From assembly GCA_016806145.1 (NCBI GenBank), contig CP063167.1:62001-126000 (forward strand): a DNA stretch of 64,000 bases, read 5' to 3'. The notes beneath the pieces were generated by a model. It did not search any database and had not been told where the DNA came from. It was given only the letters and a program-made list of their open reading frames with translations. Both the position numbers and the translations under genes were made by a program. Below are positions 8,896-17,318 of the stretch, piece after piece. This DNA comes from Variovorax paradoxus. Lineage in GTDB: Bacteria; Pseudomonadota; Gammaproteobacteria; Burkholderiales; Burkholderiaceae_C. Within the stretch, counting starts at the first letter, position 1. Each line of letters begins with the position of its first letter.

Positions 8896-9562
8896 TCGCA
8901 CCAGCACAGCCGCCATGCCGAGCGCACACGACAACTACCAGGGCGTCTGGGGCCACCGGATCGGCTTCGGCCAGCGCGGCGCGCTGCTGCTGATCGATTT
9001 CGTCAAGGCCTACACGCTGCCGGGTTCGCCGCTCTACGCCGAGGGCGTGGTGAGCGCGGTGGACCACGGTGCCGAGCTGCTGCGCGCCGCGCGCGCGGCC
9101 GGCATGCCGGTTCTCCACACGACCATCGTGCACCAGTCGAAGAGCTTCGCCGACGCGGGCGCCTGGTACCGCAAGTCGCCGGTGCTCGAATGCTTCAAGT
9201 CGCGGCCCTTCAACGAGTTCTGCGACGCGGTCGTGCCGCTGGCCGACGAGATCGTGCTCCAGAAGCAGTACGCGAGCGCCTTCTTCGGAACCAGCCTCGC
9301 GAGCACCCTGTTCGCGCTGCGCGTCGACACCCTGCTGGTCACCGGCTGCTCCACCAGCGGCTGCGTGCGCGCCACCGCGGTCGACGGCGTGCAGCACGGC
9401 TTCAACGTGATGGTGGTGCGCGAAGCCGTCGGCGACCGCCATCCCGATCCGCACGAGGCGAACCTGTTCGACATCGACAGCAAGTACGGCGATGTCGTTT
9501 CGAAGGCGCGGACGCTGGAGTTCATCGCGCGCGCCCCTTCCTCCCTTCAGCATGGAGCCTGA
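8885..9562 (+). CDS. Isochorismatase-fold cysteine amidohydrolase
   Basis: 225 aa. The catalytic triad of the cysteine-hydrolase family is visible: Asp38 (LLLIDF), Lys127 (VLQKQYASAF) and Cys160 (GCSTSGCVRAT). This pattern is typical of N-carbamoylsarcosine amidase and maleamate amidohydrolase (NicF) relatives, which hydrolyse an amide or ureido bond. The start at 8885 overlaps the upstream Bug gene by 11 bp; Met11 is an alternative start. Flanked on both sides by Bug receptors and followed by a muconolactone-isomerase-like gene, so probably one step in degradation of an imported amide or acid. Exact substrate unknown. Confidence 0.85.
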   Translation: MSTDRTSTAAMPSAHDNYQGVWGHRIGFGQRGALLLIDFVKAYTLPGSPLYAEGVVSAVDHGAELLRAARAAGMPVLHTTIVHQSKSFADAGAWYRKSPVLECFKSRPFNEFCDAVVPLADEIVLQKQYASAFFGTSLASTLFALRVDTLLVTGCSTSGCVRATAVDGVQHGFNVMVVREAVGDRHPDPHEANLFDIDSKYGDVVSKARTLEFIARAPSSLQHGA

Positions 9563-9563
9563 G

Positions 9564-10532
9564 ATGAACCCTCTTCGTCGCGCATCGCTGGTCGCGGGCT
9601 GCGGCCTGGCGCTCTCGCCCCTGGCTTTCGCTCAGGCCGCGCCGTTTCCGTCGCGCCCCGTACGTCTCGTCGTGCCGGCCGCGCCCGGCGGCAGCGCGGA
9701 CAAGAATTCGCGCGCGCTCTCCGACAGGCTGTCCGAGCTGTGGAAGCAGCCCGTGATCGTCGACTACAAGCCGGGCGCGAACACGATCATCGGATCGGAC
9801 CACGTGGCCAGGAGCGCGCCCGATGGCCACACGCTGCTGGTCAACTCGGCAGCGCTGGCGGTGAACCCCGGCATCTATCCGAAGTTGCCCTACGACACGC
9901 TGCAGGACCTGGTGGCGGTCACCATGATCAGCACGGCGCCCTTCGCCCTGGTGGTGCATCCGGAGGTACCGGCCCGCGACATCCAGGCCTTTCTCGCGCT
10001 CGCGCGCGAGAAGCCCGCGGCGCTGTCCTTCGGCACCGCCGAATCGCGCGCGCTGCTGGCCGGGCACCAGTTCAACCTGGCGGCCGGCACGCGGCTGCAG
10101 AGCGTGCCGTTCAAGGGCGCCGGCGCCCTCATGAACGACCTCGTCGCCGGGCATGTGCCGGTGGCCTTCTCGGCGCTGAGCTCGGTGCAGGCGCAGGTGG
10201 CCGCGGGGCGCTTGCGCCTGCTGGGCGTGGCCACCCGCGCGCCGTCGCCGCTCGCACCGCAGGCAACCGCGCTCGCCGCCGCGGCCGTGCCGGGCTTCGA
10301 GGCCGAGTCCTGGTTCGGCCTGTTCGCGCCGCGGGGCACGCCACCGGCGCTGGCAGCGCGCCTTCGGCAGGACGTGGCCGCGGTGCTGCGCGAGCGCGAG
10401 GTGGCGGCGCGCTTCGAGGCCATGGGCGCGCAGCCGGTCGGCGACGAACCGCAGGCCTTCGCCGCGCGCGTGCGCGCCGACGTGGAGATGGCGACCCGGG
10501 TCGCGCGCGCCGCCAACATCCAGCCGGAGTAG
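9564..10532 (+). CDS. Bug/TctC-family periplasmic solute-binding receptor
   Basis: 322 aa. The ATG at 9564 is preferred over 9552 because GGAG lies 7 nt before it and the product opens directly into a signal peptide (MNPLRRASLVAGCGLALSPL, then AFAQA). Family landmarks follow: FPSRPVRLVVPAAPGG, PDGHTLL and a KGAGALMNDLVAGHVP segment. Begins 1 nt after the stop of the hydrolase and ends 5 nt before the next gene, so it is clearly co-transcribed. Second receptor of the same operon; the two are diverged, suggesting different ligands or relay roles. Confidence 0.93.
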   Translation: MNPLRRASLVAGCGLALSPLAFAQAAPFPSRPVRLVVPAAPGGSADKNSRALSDRLSELWKQPVIVDYKPGANTIIGSDHVARSAPDGHTLLVNSAALAVNPGIYPKLPYDTLQDLVAVTMISTAPFALVVHPEVPARDIQAFLALAREKPAALSFGTAESRALLAGHQFNLAAGTRLQSVPFKGAGALMNDLVAGHVPVAFSALSSVQAQVAAGRLRLLGVATRAPSPLAPQATALAAAAVPGFEAESWFGLFAPRGTPPALAARLRQDVAAVLREREVAARFEAMGAQPVGDEPQAFAARVRADVEMATRVARAANIQPE

Positions 10533-10537
10533 CGCCG

Positions 10538-10852
10538 ATGCTGTTCATGCTGAAGGTGAAGTACGTGCCGGCCCCGGGCCTCGGCGACGCGCAGGCCGCC
10601 GAGCTGCGCCGCCGCCACGACGAAGAGGTCGGCCGACTCGCCGCGCGGGGCACGTTGCTGGGCATCTGGCGCATTGCAGGCACGCGCTCCAACCTGAGCC
10701 TCTGGCAGTTCGAGAATGCGCAGGCGCTGCACGACGCCGTGGGCCGGTTGCCGCTGTTCGCCCACCTGGAGATCGAGGCCACGCCGCTCGCCCGGCATCA
10801 CCTGGGCGGGCTCTGCCGCGTCGACGCGCAGCCGGTGCCGGGGCTTTCCTGA
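10538..10852 (+). CDS. Muconolactone delta-isomerase-like protein
   Basis: 104 aa, close to the ~96 aa of CatC. It opens with MLFMLKVKYVP, has the NLSLWQFENAQALHDAV core and the LPLFAHLEIEATPLARH end typical of the muconolactone isomerase family (ferredoxin-like fold). True CatC isomerises muconolactone to 3-oxoadipate enol-lactone, but CatA and CatB are absent here, so this is probably a relative acting on another lactone or unsaturated acid made by the neighbouring hydrolase. Starts 6 nt after the Bug gene. Confidence 0.75.
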   Translation: MLFMLKVKYVPAPGLGDAQAAELRRRHDEEVGRLAARGTLLGIWRIAGTRSNLSLWQFENAQALHDAVGRLPLFAHLEIEATPLARHHLGGLCRVDAQPVPGLS

Positions 10853-10960
10853 GCGCGCACGAATGCGAGGCCTGCGTTTGCATAATCGCGGCCCCCGCGA
10901 GGCGTGCCAAGGTGCCGCCTCGCCGTCCGTCCACCGTCCACAGCCACCCTTGCGATTGCC

Positions 10961-11341
10961 ATGCCCCACCTGATCGTCGAACACACCCGCAACATCCCCG
11001 GCTTTGAGGCGCACGCGGCCTTGCGTGCCGTCAATGCGGCACTGGCCGCCTCGGGCCATTTCGAGGAGGCCGACATCAAGAGCCGGGCCCATGCCGTCGA
11101 CACCTTCGAGATCGGCACCGCGCCCGAGGCGCGCGGCTTCGTGGCCGCGCAGCTGCTGATCCTGTCCGGCCGCCCGGCCGAGGCGAAGCGGCAGTTGTCG
11201 CGGCTGGTGCTCGAGACGTTGCGGGCCGCCCTTCCGGCCGAACCGGCGCTGCAGCTCCAGGTGTCGGTGGAGATCGTGGACATCGAGCGCGACAGCTACG
11301 CGAAGGCGGTCCTGGGCGGCGCGCGAAGCACCGCCGGATGA
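10961..11341 (+). CDS. 5-carboxymethyl-2-hydroxymuconate isomerase-family protein
   Basis: 126 aa. Begins MPHLIVEHTRNI, so Pro2 becomes the N-terminal catalytic proline after Met removal, as in the tautomerase superfamily. The end QVSVEIVDIERDSYAK matches the CHM-isomerase (HpaF-type) C-terminus. In homoprotocatechuate degradation this enzyme isomerises the ring-cleavage product; the rest of that pathway is not present here. A 108-bp gap separates it from the upstream operon, so it may have its own promoter. Convergent with the DUF3100 gene. Confidence 0.8.
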   Translation: MPHLIVEHTRNIPGFEAHAALRAVNAALAASGHFEEADIKSRAHAVDTFEIGTAPEARGFVAAQLLILSGRPAEAKRQLSRLVLETLRAALPAEPALQLQVSVEIVDIERDSYAKAVLGGARSTAG

Positions 11342-11359
11342 AGCGTCGCCCGCGCGCGT

Positions 11360-12700
11360 TCAGGCGTGCGGATGCATGAAGAACTGCGCGATCAGCGTGG
11401 CGCCGAGAAAGGTGCCGGCATTTGCCGCGAACGACGTCACCACGATGCGCCAGCCGAGCCGGCGGAAGGCCGGCACGTCCTTCGCGATCGACAGCCCCGC
11501 GAAGGTAATGATCGGGGTGGCGAGCGCGAGGAAGTTGACGCTGCCGGTCAGGTCCGCCACCAGCGCCGCTGCGGGGAACGCCGGCGAGGTCAGGAACATG
11601 CCCACCACCGAGACCCAGATCACGGCCGGGACCCGGCGCCGCGTGAGCAGGTACAGGGCATATCCGACCGCCACCGCCGCGACGATCAATCCCATGCCCC
11701 CGAGCACCCGCAGGTCGACCGGCGTGCCGAAGCCCAGCCGGTTGGCGCAGACGCCGATCGCTCCCACCAGCAGCCACACCAGCGCCAGCATGCCGAAGCC
11801 GAGGCGAAACGGCCGGCTCTCGGCCACGGCCTCGACGGGCTCGTCGATGCTGGCGACGGTGCGCCGCCCGATCAGCGGTTCCAGGTGCCGGTAGGCCCAG
11901 ATGGTGAACGGCAGCGACAGGTACAGCGTGAAGTAGGTGCCGATGGTGGTCGTGATGAGGTTGCTCGCGCCGGCGAACGCGGCCACCTCCCTGGCCATCT
12001 CGGGCGTCTGCTGCGCGGCGATGGAGCCCGCCGCCGCCGCCATCATGCTGCCCGAGCCGACGCCCGCGCCCATGGCGAGCGCCAGCGGATGGAAGACGCC
12101 GCTGCTGGCCAGCAGGCCGGCCAGCAGCGCGATGAAGACGGTGCCGAACACGCTGCCCGTGAGGTACTCGGCCAGCACGCCATGGCCCTCGGGCGAGTTC
12201 ATGCCGAAGCGCTCGCCGATGATCGCCAGGCTCGGTTCGCGGCCCACCGAGAAGGTGGCGCCGATGGCCTGGCGCTTGATGCCCAGCAGCAGCGCCACCG
12301 GCAGCCCGAACACGGCCGTGCCGAGGAAGTGGCCGAACTCCTGGAACACCAGCCCGAAGCCGGTCGCGGCGATCTTCGGCAGCGAGCCGCCGACCAGCAG
12401 CCCGAGCTTGGCGATGAACAGCAGCAGCGCGGGCTGCAGGATCGCGGCCGCGAGGTGCTGCGCGTCGAGATCGATGCGCGCCGCGGCCGGCAGGCGGCGC
12501 GCGAGGAGGCCGAGCGCCGCGCCCATGAGCAGCGCCCACAGCAGCGGCAGCAGCACGATCCTCGCGGGACCGACCGCGATGCTGAAACTGCCGATGAGCT
12601 CGGCGACGATCACGATGGCCAAGGCGGCGATCCACATCCTGCAGGCGGTGGACAGCTTGACGGCGGGTGCGTCCATCGAGGACACGGCAGGCACGGACAT
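11360..12700 (-). CDS. DUF3100-family integral membrane protein
   Basis: 446 aa with about ten or more hydrophobic segments from residue ~15 to the end. The start at 12700 (MSVPAVSSMDAPAVK) was chosen because residues upstream in the same frame are arginine-rich and non-membrane. The motif MNSPEGHGVLAEYLTGSVFG and a glycine/methionine-rich GAGVGSGSMMAAAAGS segment are typical of DUF3100 membrane proteins, often annotated as putative transporters. Substrate unknown. It lies on the same strand as, and 67 bp downstream of, the M20/oxoamine-synthase operon, so it may export or import a product of that pathway. Confidence 0.8.
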   Translation of the reverse strand: MSVPAVSSMDAPAVKLSTACRMWIAALAIVIVAELIGSFSIAVGPARIVLLPLLWALLMGAALGLLARRLPAAARIDLDAQHLAAAILQPALLLFIAKLGLLVGGSLPKIAATGFGLVFQEFGHFLGTAVFGLPVALLLGIKRQAIGATFSVGREPSLAIIGERFGMNSPEGHGVLAEYLTGSVFGTVFIALLAGLLASSGVFHPLALAMGAGVGSGSMMAAAAGSIAAQQTPEMAREVAAFAGASNLITTTIGTYFTLYLSLPFTIWAYRHLEPLIGRRTVASIDEPVEAVAESRPFRLGFGMLALVWLLVGAIGVCANRLGFGTPVDLRVLGGMGLIVAAVAVGYALYLLTRRRVPAVIWVSVVGMFLTSPAFPAAALVADLTGSVNFLALATPIITFAGLSIAKDVPAFRRLGWRIVVTSFAANAGTFLGATLIAQFFMHPHA

Positions 12701-12767
12701 GGAGGCTTTCGTTGAATGAAGGGGAACGGGGTCCCGCAGGGGAAGGAGGAAACCGGCGGCCGCGCCC

Positions 12768-13247
12768 TCAGGCAAGGTCCGCGGCCAGCGTTCTCTGGAA
12801 GAAGGCGATCTCGCCCGTCGGATCCGGCCCGTAGGCGGGGATCTCCTCGAAGCCCAGCGCGGTGTACAGGCCGATCGCCGCCGCCATGGTCGGGCGGTGC
12901 GTGTCGAGCCGCAGCGCCGCATGGCCCGCGGCCTTGGCCTCGGCGATCAGGCGCTCGAGCAGCGCGCGGCCGAGGCCCTGGCCCTGCGCCTCGGGCGCCA
13001 CGTACATGCGCTTGACCTCCGCGATGCCGCCACCGAGCGGCCGGTAGGCGGCCACGCCCACGATCGCGTCGGGCTGCCGCGCCACCAGCAGCAGGCCCGC
13101 GGGGCGCACGTAGGGTCGTGGCAGGGCCTCGAGTTCCTCGTCGAAGCGCTGGTAGGCCAGGTCGAACGCCAGCGCCCGCGCGTAGCGCCGCAGCAGCGCG
13201 CGGACCGCGGGCAGGTCCGAGGGCACGGCTTCAGCCAGCGAGTACAT
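12768..13247 (-). CDS. GNAT-family N-acetyltransferase
   Basis: 159 aa. The acetyl-CoA-binding motif A is clear (VAPEAQGQGLGRALLERLI, residues ~87-105), preceded by a VKRMYV strand and followed by DTHRPTMAAAIGLYTALGF. Its start overlaps the cupin gene by 17 bp, so it is the last gene of the five-gene coupled operon. It may N-acetylate an amino compound that the M20 hydrolases release or recycle. Substrate not predictable. Confidence 0.88.
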   Translation of the reverse strand: MYSLAEAVPSDLPAVRALLRRYARALAFDLAYQRFDEELEALPRPYVRPAGLLLVARQPDAIVGVAAYRPLGGGIAEVKRMYVAPEAQGQGLGRALLERLIAEAKAAGHAALRLDTHRPTMAAAIGLYTALGFEEIPAYGPDPTGEIAFFQRTLAADLA

Positions 13248-13716
13248 GGTCGGGGTACTCGATGCCGTAGTCCTTCGCGCGCCGGACCATCGTGTCTATC
13301 GATTCGGGCGAGGCTTCCGCGTGGGCGTCCTGCGCACCGACCGGCTGGCCCACGGAAGCGAGGAAGTCCTCGAGGCCGCCGGGCACCAACAGCGTCAGGA
13401 AGCGCGCGGGCTCGCTGCCTTCGTTGCGAAAGCCGTAGGCGCAGCCGGGCGGGAACGAGATGAAGTCGCCGGCCGCGAGTTCGATCGGCGCGCCGTCGAC
13501 ACGCACCGTGAGCCGGCCCGAGAACATCAGGAACGACTCGCTCTCGCGCGAGTGGATGTGCTTCATGGCGCCGTGTCCCGGCGGTGCCACGGTCTCGTAG
13601 GCGGCGAAGGCGCCGCCGGTCTGCGGCCGGCGCGCGATCAGGCTGTAGAGGTCGCCACCGAGGGCGAAGCGTTCGCGTTGCTGCACGCGCACGACATGGG
13701 GCTGGATCGTTTCCAT
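13231..13716 (-). CDS. Cupin-domain protein
   Basis: 161 aa. A single cupin barrel: motif 1 around residues 50-72 (GHGAMKHIHSRESESFLMF) supplies the metal-binding His/His/Glu set, and motif 2 follows (LAAGDFISFPPGCAYGF). The start at 13716 overlaps the preceding M20 gene's stop by one base (TGATG), a translational-coupling arrangement. It could be a small dioxygenase, isomerase or binding protein; the sequence does not decide. Confidence 0.85.
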   Translation of the reverse strand: METIQPHVVRVQQRERFALGGDLYSLIARRPQTGGAFAAYETVAPPGHGAMKHIHSRESESFLMFSGRLTVRVDGAPIELAAGDFISFPPGCAYGFRNEGSEPARFLTLLVPGGLEDFLASVGQPVGAQDAHAEASPESIDTMVRRAKDYGIEYPDHVLAG

Positions 13717-14909
13717 CAGGGACCTTTCTTGGGTTGGAGTGCATGCATCGCGATGGCCGCCAGCAGGCGCGAGCCGTCGGCGAGCACCGCGTCGTTGAAA
13801 TCGAAATGCGGGCTGTGCAGCGGCGCGTGCGCCTCGCCCACGCCGAGCCAGAGGTAGGCGCCGGGGCAGCGTTCCAGCATGAAGGAGAAGTCCTCGCCGG
13901 CCATGCTCGGCAGGAACTCGGTGCGCACGCGCGCGGCGCCGAGCAGGTCGACGGCGCAGCGCGCGGCCAGCCGGGCCGCGCCGGCGTCGTTGACGGTCGC
14001 CGGCACCCGCCGCTCGTAGCGCACCTCGATGTCGACCCCATGGGCCTGCGCGATGCCCGCGGCGACTTCGCGCATCGCGCTCTCGAGCCGGTCGCGGGTC
14101 GCGGCGCCGAAGGCGCGGCAGGTGCCCTTGAGCGTGCAGACGTCGGGCAGCACGTTCCAGACATTGCCGGCCAGCACCTGCGTGATGCTCAGGACACCGC
14201 GCTGCGCCGGATCGAGGCGCCGGCTGACCACCGTCTGCAGCGACATCGCGAGCGCGCTGCCCGCCAGCACCACGTCGTCGACCCGGTGCGGCATGGCCGC
14301 GTGCCCGCCCCTGCCGCGCAGCGTGATCTCGAACACGTCGAAGCTGGCCATCATGGGACCGGGACGCACGGCGACATGGCCCTGCGGCAGCCCTGGCCAG
14401 TTGTGCAGGCCGTAGATCGCCTCCATCGGATAGCGTTCGAACAGCCCCTCTTCGACCATCACGCGCCCGCCGCCCTCGTTCTCCTCGGCGGGCTGGAACA
14501 CCAGGTGCACGCGGCCCGCGAAATCGCGCTCCTGCGCCAGCAGCCGCGCGGCGCCGAGCAGCATCGCCGTGTGGCCGTCGTGGCCGCAGGCATGCATGGT
14601 CCCGGCATGGGTCGATGCGTGGTCCGCCCCCGTGCGCTCCTGCACCGGCAGTGCATCCATGTCGGCGCGCAGGCCGACCGCCGGGCCTGGCCGCTGGCCT
14701 TCGATGGTGGCGACGATGCCCGTGGTCGCCAGCCCGCGCTCGGGCACGAGGCCGAGCGCGGCCAGCTCGGCCGCCACGTAGTCGGCGGTCTTGCGCTCGC
14801 GGAACGCGAGTTCGGGATGGGCGTGCAGCCATCGGCGATGGGTGCACAGCAGCCGGGTCTCCTCGCCCGTGAGTGCTCGCGGCAGGGCGCGTTCGACGAC
14901 CGTGCTCAC
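13716..14909 (-). CDS. M20D-family amidohydrolase (second copy)
   Basis: 397 aa with a GTG start at 14909 that overlaps the upstream stop as GTGA; this start gives the normal M20D N-terminus (RWLHAHPELAFRERKTADY). Metal/catalytic residues are visible: Cys108, His110 and His113 (HACGHDGH), Glu142/Glu143 (QPAEENEGGG), the HNWPG histidine and GEDFSFML. The family hydrolyses N-acyl-amino acids, hippurate or auxin conjugates. It is clearly paralogous to the M20 enzyme encoded at 16027-17202; the two flank the PLP enzyme. The pair may differ in acyl or amino-acid preference. Confidence 0.92.
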   Translation of the reverse strand: MSTVVERALPRALTGEETRLLCTHRRWLHAHPELAFRERKTADYVAAELAALGLVPERGLATTGIVATIEGQRPGPAVGLRADMDALPVQERTGADHASTHAGTMHACGHDGHTAMLLGAARLLAQERDFAGRVHLVFQPAEENEGGGRVMVEEGLFERYPMEAIYGLHNWPGLPQGHVAVRPGPMMASFDVFEITLRGRGGHAAMPHRVDDVVLAGSALAMSLQTVVSRRLDPAQRGVLSITQVLAGNVWNVLPDVCTLKGTCRAFGAATRDRLESAMREVAAGIAQAHGVDIEVRYERRVPATVNDAGAARLAARCAVDLLGAARVRTEFLPSMAGEDFSFMLERCPGAYLWLGVGEAHAPLHSPHFDFNDAVLADGSRLLAAIAMHALQPKKGP

Positions 14910-16030
14910 CGCGCGCACTCGCCGAAGGCCCGCGCGATCGCGTCCACCGCCGCCTCGATCTGCCGTGGCGACAGCGCGGCGCTCGGCTGGGCACGCAGCC
15001 TCGCGTCGTCCTTCGCCACGATCGGGAAGGTCATCGCGGGCACGAAGACGCCGAGCTCGAGCAGCCGTTCGTGGATGGCCCTGGCCCGCGCGGCGTCGCC
15101 CACCGGCAGCGGCGTGATGGGACTCGGCGCGTCCTCGACCTCGAAGCCGCGCTCGCGCAGCAGCGCCCGGAAGCTCCGCGTGTTGTTCCACAGTGCATCG
15201 AGGTGCTCGGGGTGGTCGCGCAGCTGCCGCAGGGCTTCCAGCGACGCCGCGGCATCGGCGACGCTCATGCCGCTGGTGAAGATGAAGGGCCGCGCCTGGG
15301 CGCGCAGCCGGTCGATCGCCTCGCGCGAGCCCGCCACGAAACCGCCGGGCGCGCCCCCGAGCGCCTTGGAGAAGGTGCCCGTGGTGAGGACCGCATCGGG
15401 GTCGATGCCGAACAGCGCCGCGCAGCCGGCGCCCCGGGGACCGACGACGCCCGTGGCATGGCTGTCGTCGATCACCAGCAAGGCGCCGTGCGCCTGCGTG
15501 GCCGCATGAAGCTGCGCGAGCGGCGCCAGGTGCCCCTCCATGCTGAACACGCCGTCGGTCACCACGATCGCCTTGCCCGCGTAAAAGCGCGTCAGCAGTT
15601 GCGACTGCAGGCTTTGCGGACTGCGGTAGTCGTAGACGAAGGCGTCGGCGCGGCTGAGCCGGCAGCCGTCGATGATGCTCGCGTGGTTCATGCGGTCGCT
15701 GAAGATCGCGTCGCCCTCGCCGGCGAGCGCCGACAGCACGCCCGCGTTGGCCGCCGAGCAGGAGGCGAACAGCAGCACGGCCTCGGTGCCGAGGAAGTCG
15801 GCCAGTTCCGCCTCGAGCCGCGCATGCACCGGGGTGCGCGCGAAGCAGGGGTTGATGCCCGTGCCCACGCCGTGGCGCGACACCGCCTCCTTCACCGCCG
15901 CCACCACCGCGGGATGGTTCGCGAGGCCCAGGTAGTCGTTGGCGCCGAGCATCAGCAGTTCGCGGCCGTCCATCCGCACGCGGCCTGCCTGCGGCGCATC
16001 GAGCACCGCCGTCGCGGAGCCGGACTTCAT
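14906..16030 (-). CDS. PLP-dependent alpha-oxoamine synthase (KBL/BioF-like)
   Basis: 374 aa, slightly shorter at the N-terminus than typical BioF/Kbl. Fold type I landmarks: GANDYLGLANHP, DDSHATGVVGPRGAG (Asp188/His191 region) and the PLP lysine Lys222 in TGTFSKALGGAPGGF. Members condense an amino acid with an acyl-CoA (glycine plus acetyl-CoA in Kbl, alanine plus pimeloyl-CoA in BioF). ATG at 16030 overlaps the upstream M20 stop (ATGA) and its stop overlaps the next M20 start (GTGA), so all three are tightly coupled. No biotin or threonine-degradation genes are near, so it probably makes or reverses an unusual alpha-aminoketone. Confidence 0.88.
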   Translation of the reverse strand: MKSGSATAVLDAPQAGRVRMDGRELLMLGANDYLGLANHPAVVAAVKEAVSRHGVGTGINPCFARTPVHARLEAELADFLGTEAVLLFASCSAANAGVLSALAGEGDAIFSDRMNHASIIDGCRLSRADAFVYDYRSPQSLQSQLLTRFYAGKAIVVTDGVFSMEGHLAPLAQLHAATQAHGALLVIDDSHATGVVGPRGAGCAALFGIDPDAVLTTGTFSKALGGAPGGFVAGSREAIDRLRAQARPFIFTSGMSVADAAASLEALRQLRDHPEHLDALWNNTRSFRALLRERGFEVEDAPSPITPLPVGDAARARAIHERLLELGVFVPAMTFPIVAKDDARLRAQPSAALSPRQIEAAVDAIARAFGECAR

Positions 16031-17202
16031 GCGCCCACCCGCGGCAGGCAGCGGTGCACCAGGGCCGTCCAGTAGCTCAGGCCCAGCGACACGATGTCGT
16101 CGTTGAAATCGAACTTCGCGCTGTGCAGCGTGCAGCCGCCGACACCAGGGCCGTTGCCGATCCAGACGTAGCAGCCCTGCTTCACGGACAGCATGTGCGC
16201 GAAGTCCTCGCAGCCCATGCTCGGCGCGAGGCCGGTCAGCGTGCGCTCGGCGCCGACGACGTCCGCGGCGGCCAGCGCCGCCACCCGGGCCGGGTCCGGG
16301 CTGTTGATGGTCGCCGGACATTTGCGCTCGTAGCGCAAGGTGCCCTTCAAGCCGTGCGCGGCGCAGATGCCGTCCACGAGGCGGCGCAGGCGCTGCTCGA
16401 CGACCTCGCTCATTGCCGGGTTGAAATAGCGGCAGGTGCCGTGCAGCGCCGCGATCGACGGCACCACGTTCGAGGTGTTGCCCGCGTGCACCTTGGTGAT
16501 GCTCAGCACCACGGCCTCGGCCGGGTCGGCCGCGCGGCTCACCACCGTCTGGATCGCCGTGATCAGTTCGCCGGCGGCCACGATCGGGTCGTCGCCCTGC
16601 TGCGGCATCGCCGCGTGCGCGCCGCGGCCTTCGATCTCGATGTCGAACAGGTCGATCGCCGCCATCACGGGGCCGGCATGGACCGCGAACTTCCCGACGT
16701 CGAGGCCGGGCCAGTTGTGCATGCCGTAGACGGCTTCCACGGGATAGGTCTCGAACAGCCCCTCCTCGACCATCACGCGCCCGCCGCCCTCGTTCTCCTC
16801 GGCCGGCTGGAACACGAAGTAGACGGTGCCGTCGAAGTCGCCCGCGGCCGCGAGGTGGCGCGCCGCGCCCAGCAGCATGGTGGCGTGGCCATCGTGTCCG
16901 CAGGCATGCATCACGCCCGAATGCGTGGAGCAGTGGGCGAAGTCGTTCTTCTCGACGATGGGCAGCGCATCCATGTCGGCGCGCAGCGCGATCGCCCGCC
17001 CCGACGTGCCGCGGCGCAGCACCGCCACGATGCCCGTGCGGGCGATCCCCCGATGGACTTCGAGTCCGTATTCCGCTAATTTCGCCGCGATCAGGTCGGA
17101 GGTGCGGTTCTCCTTGAACGCCATCTCGGGATGGGCATGGATGTCGCGCCGGACGGCGACGAGTTCATCGAGCCAGGCGGTGGGCAGGTCAACAACTTGC
17201 AT
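16027..17202 (-). CDS. M20D-family amidohydrolase (first copy)
   Basis: 391 aa, first gene of the minus-strand operon. Metal/catalytic residues: Cys101, His103 and His106 (HACGHDGH), Glu135/Glu136 (QPAEENEGGG), HNWPG histidine and GCEDFAHML. It is the paralogue of the M20 enzyme at 13716-14909; long blocks such as GGGRVMVEEGLFE are shared. Probably cleaves an N-acyl amino acid conjugate. Divergent from an AraC gene at 17319 that is the obvious candidate regulator. Confidence 0.93.
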   Translation of the reverse strand: MQVVDLPTAWLDELVAVRRDIHAHPEMAFKENRTSDLIAAKLAEYGLEVHRGIARTGIVAVLRRGTSGRAIALRADMDALPIVEKNDFAHCSTHSGVMHACGHDGHATMLLGAARHLAAAGDFDGTVYFVFQPAEENEGGGRVMVEEGLFETYPVEAVYGMHNWPGLDVGKFAVHAGPVMAAIDLFDIEIEGRGAHAAMPQQGDDPIVAAGELITAIQTVVSRAADPAEAVVLSITKVHAGNTSNVVPSIAALHGTCRYFNPAMSEVVEQRLRRLVDGICAAHGLKGTLRYERKCPATINSPDPARVAALAAADVVGAERTLTGLAPSMGCEDFAHMLSVKQGCYVWIGNGPGVGGCTLHSAKFDFNDDIVSLGLSYWTALVHRCLPRVGA

Positions 17203-17318
17203 GGGGCTTGCTTTCGTCAGTGATCAACAGGTGGATCGACTCTAGGCAGGCAGCCATGAACGGTCTTGTACGAATGTCGCAGCGCGCCCTCGCCAGGGCC
17301 TGAAGAAAGGAACCGCAG

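Noticed and set aside
10538..11341. Catechol or homoprotocatechuate pathway cluster
   Set aside because: Only isolated isomerase homologues are present; ring-cleavage dioxygenases and partner enzymes are missing.
14906..16030. bioF of a biotin operon
   Set aside because: No other biotin genes and the neighbours are M20 hydrolases; family membership alone does not show the BioF reaction.
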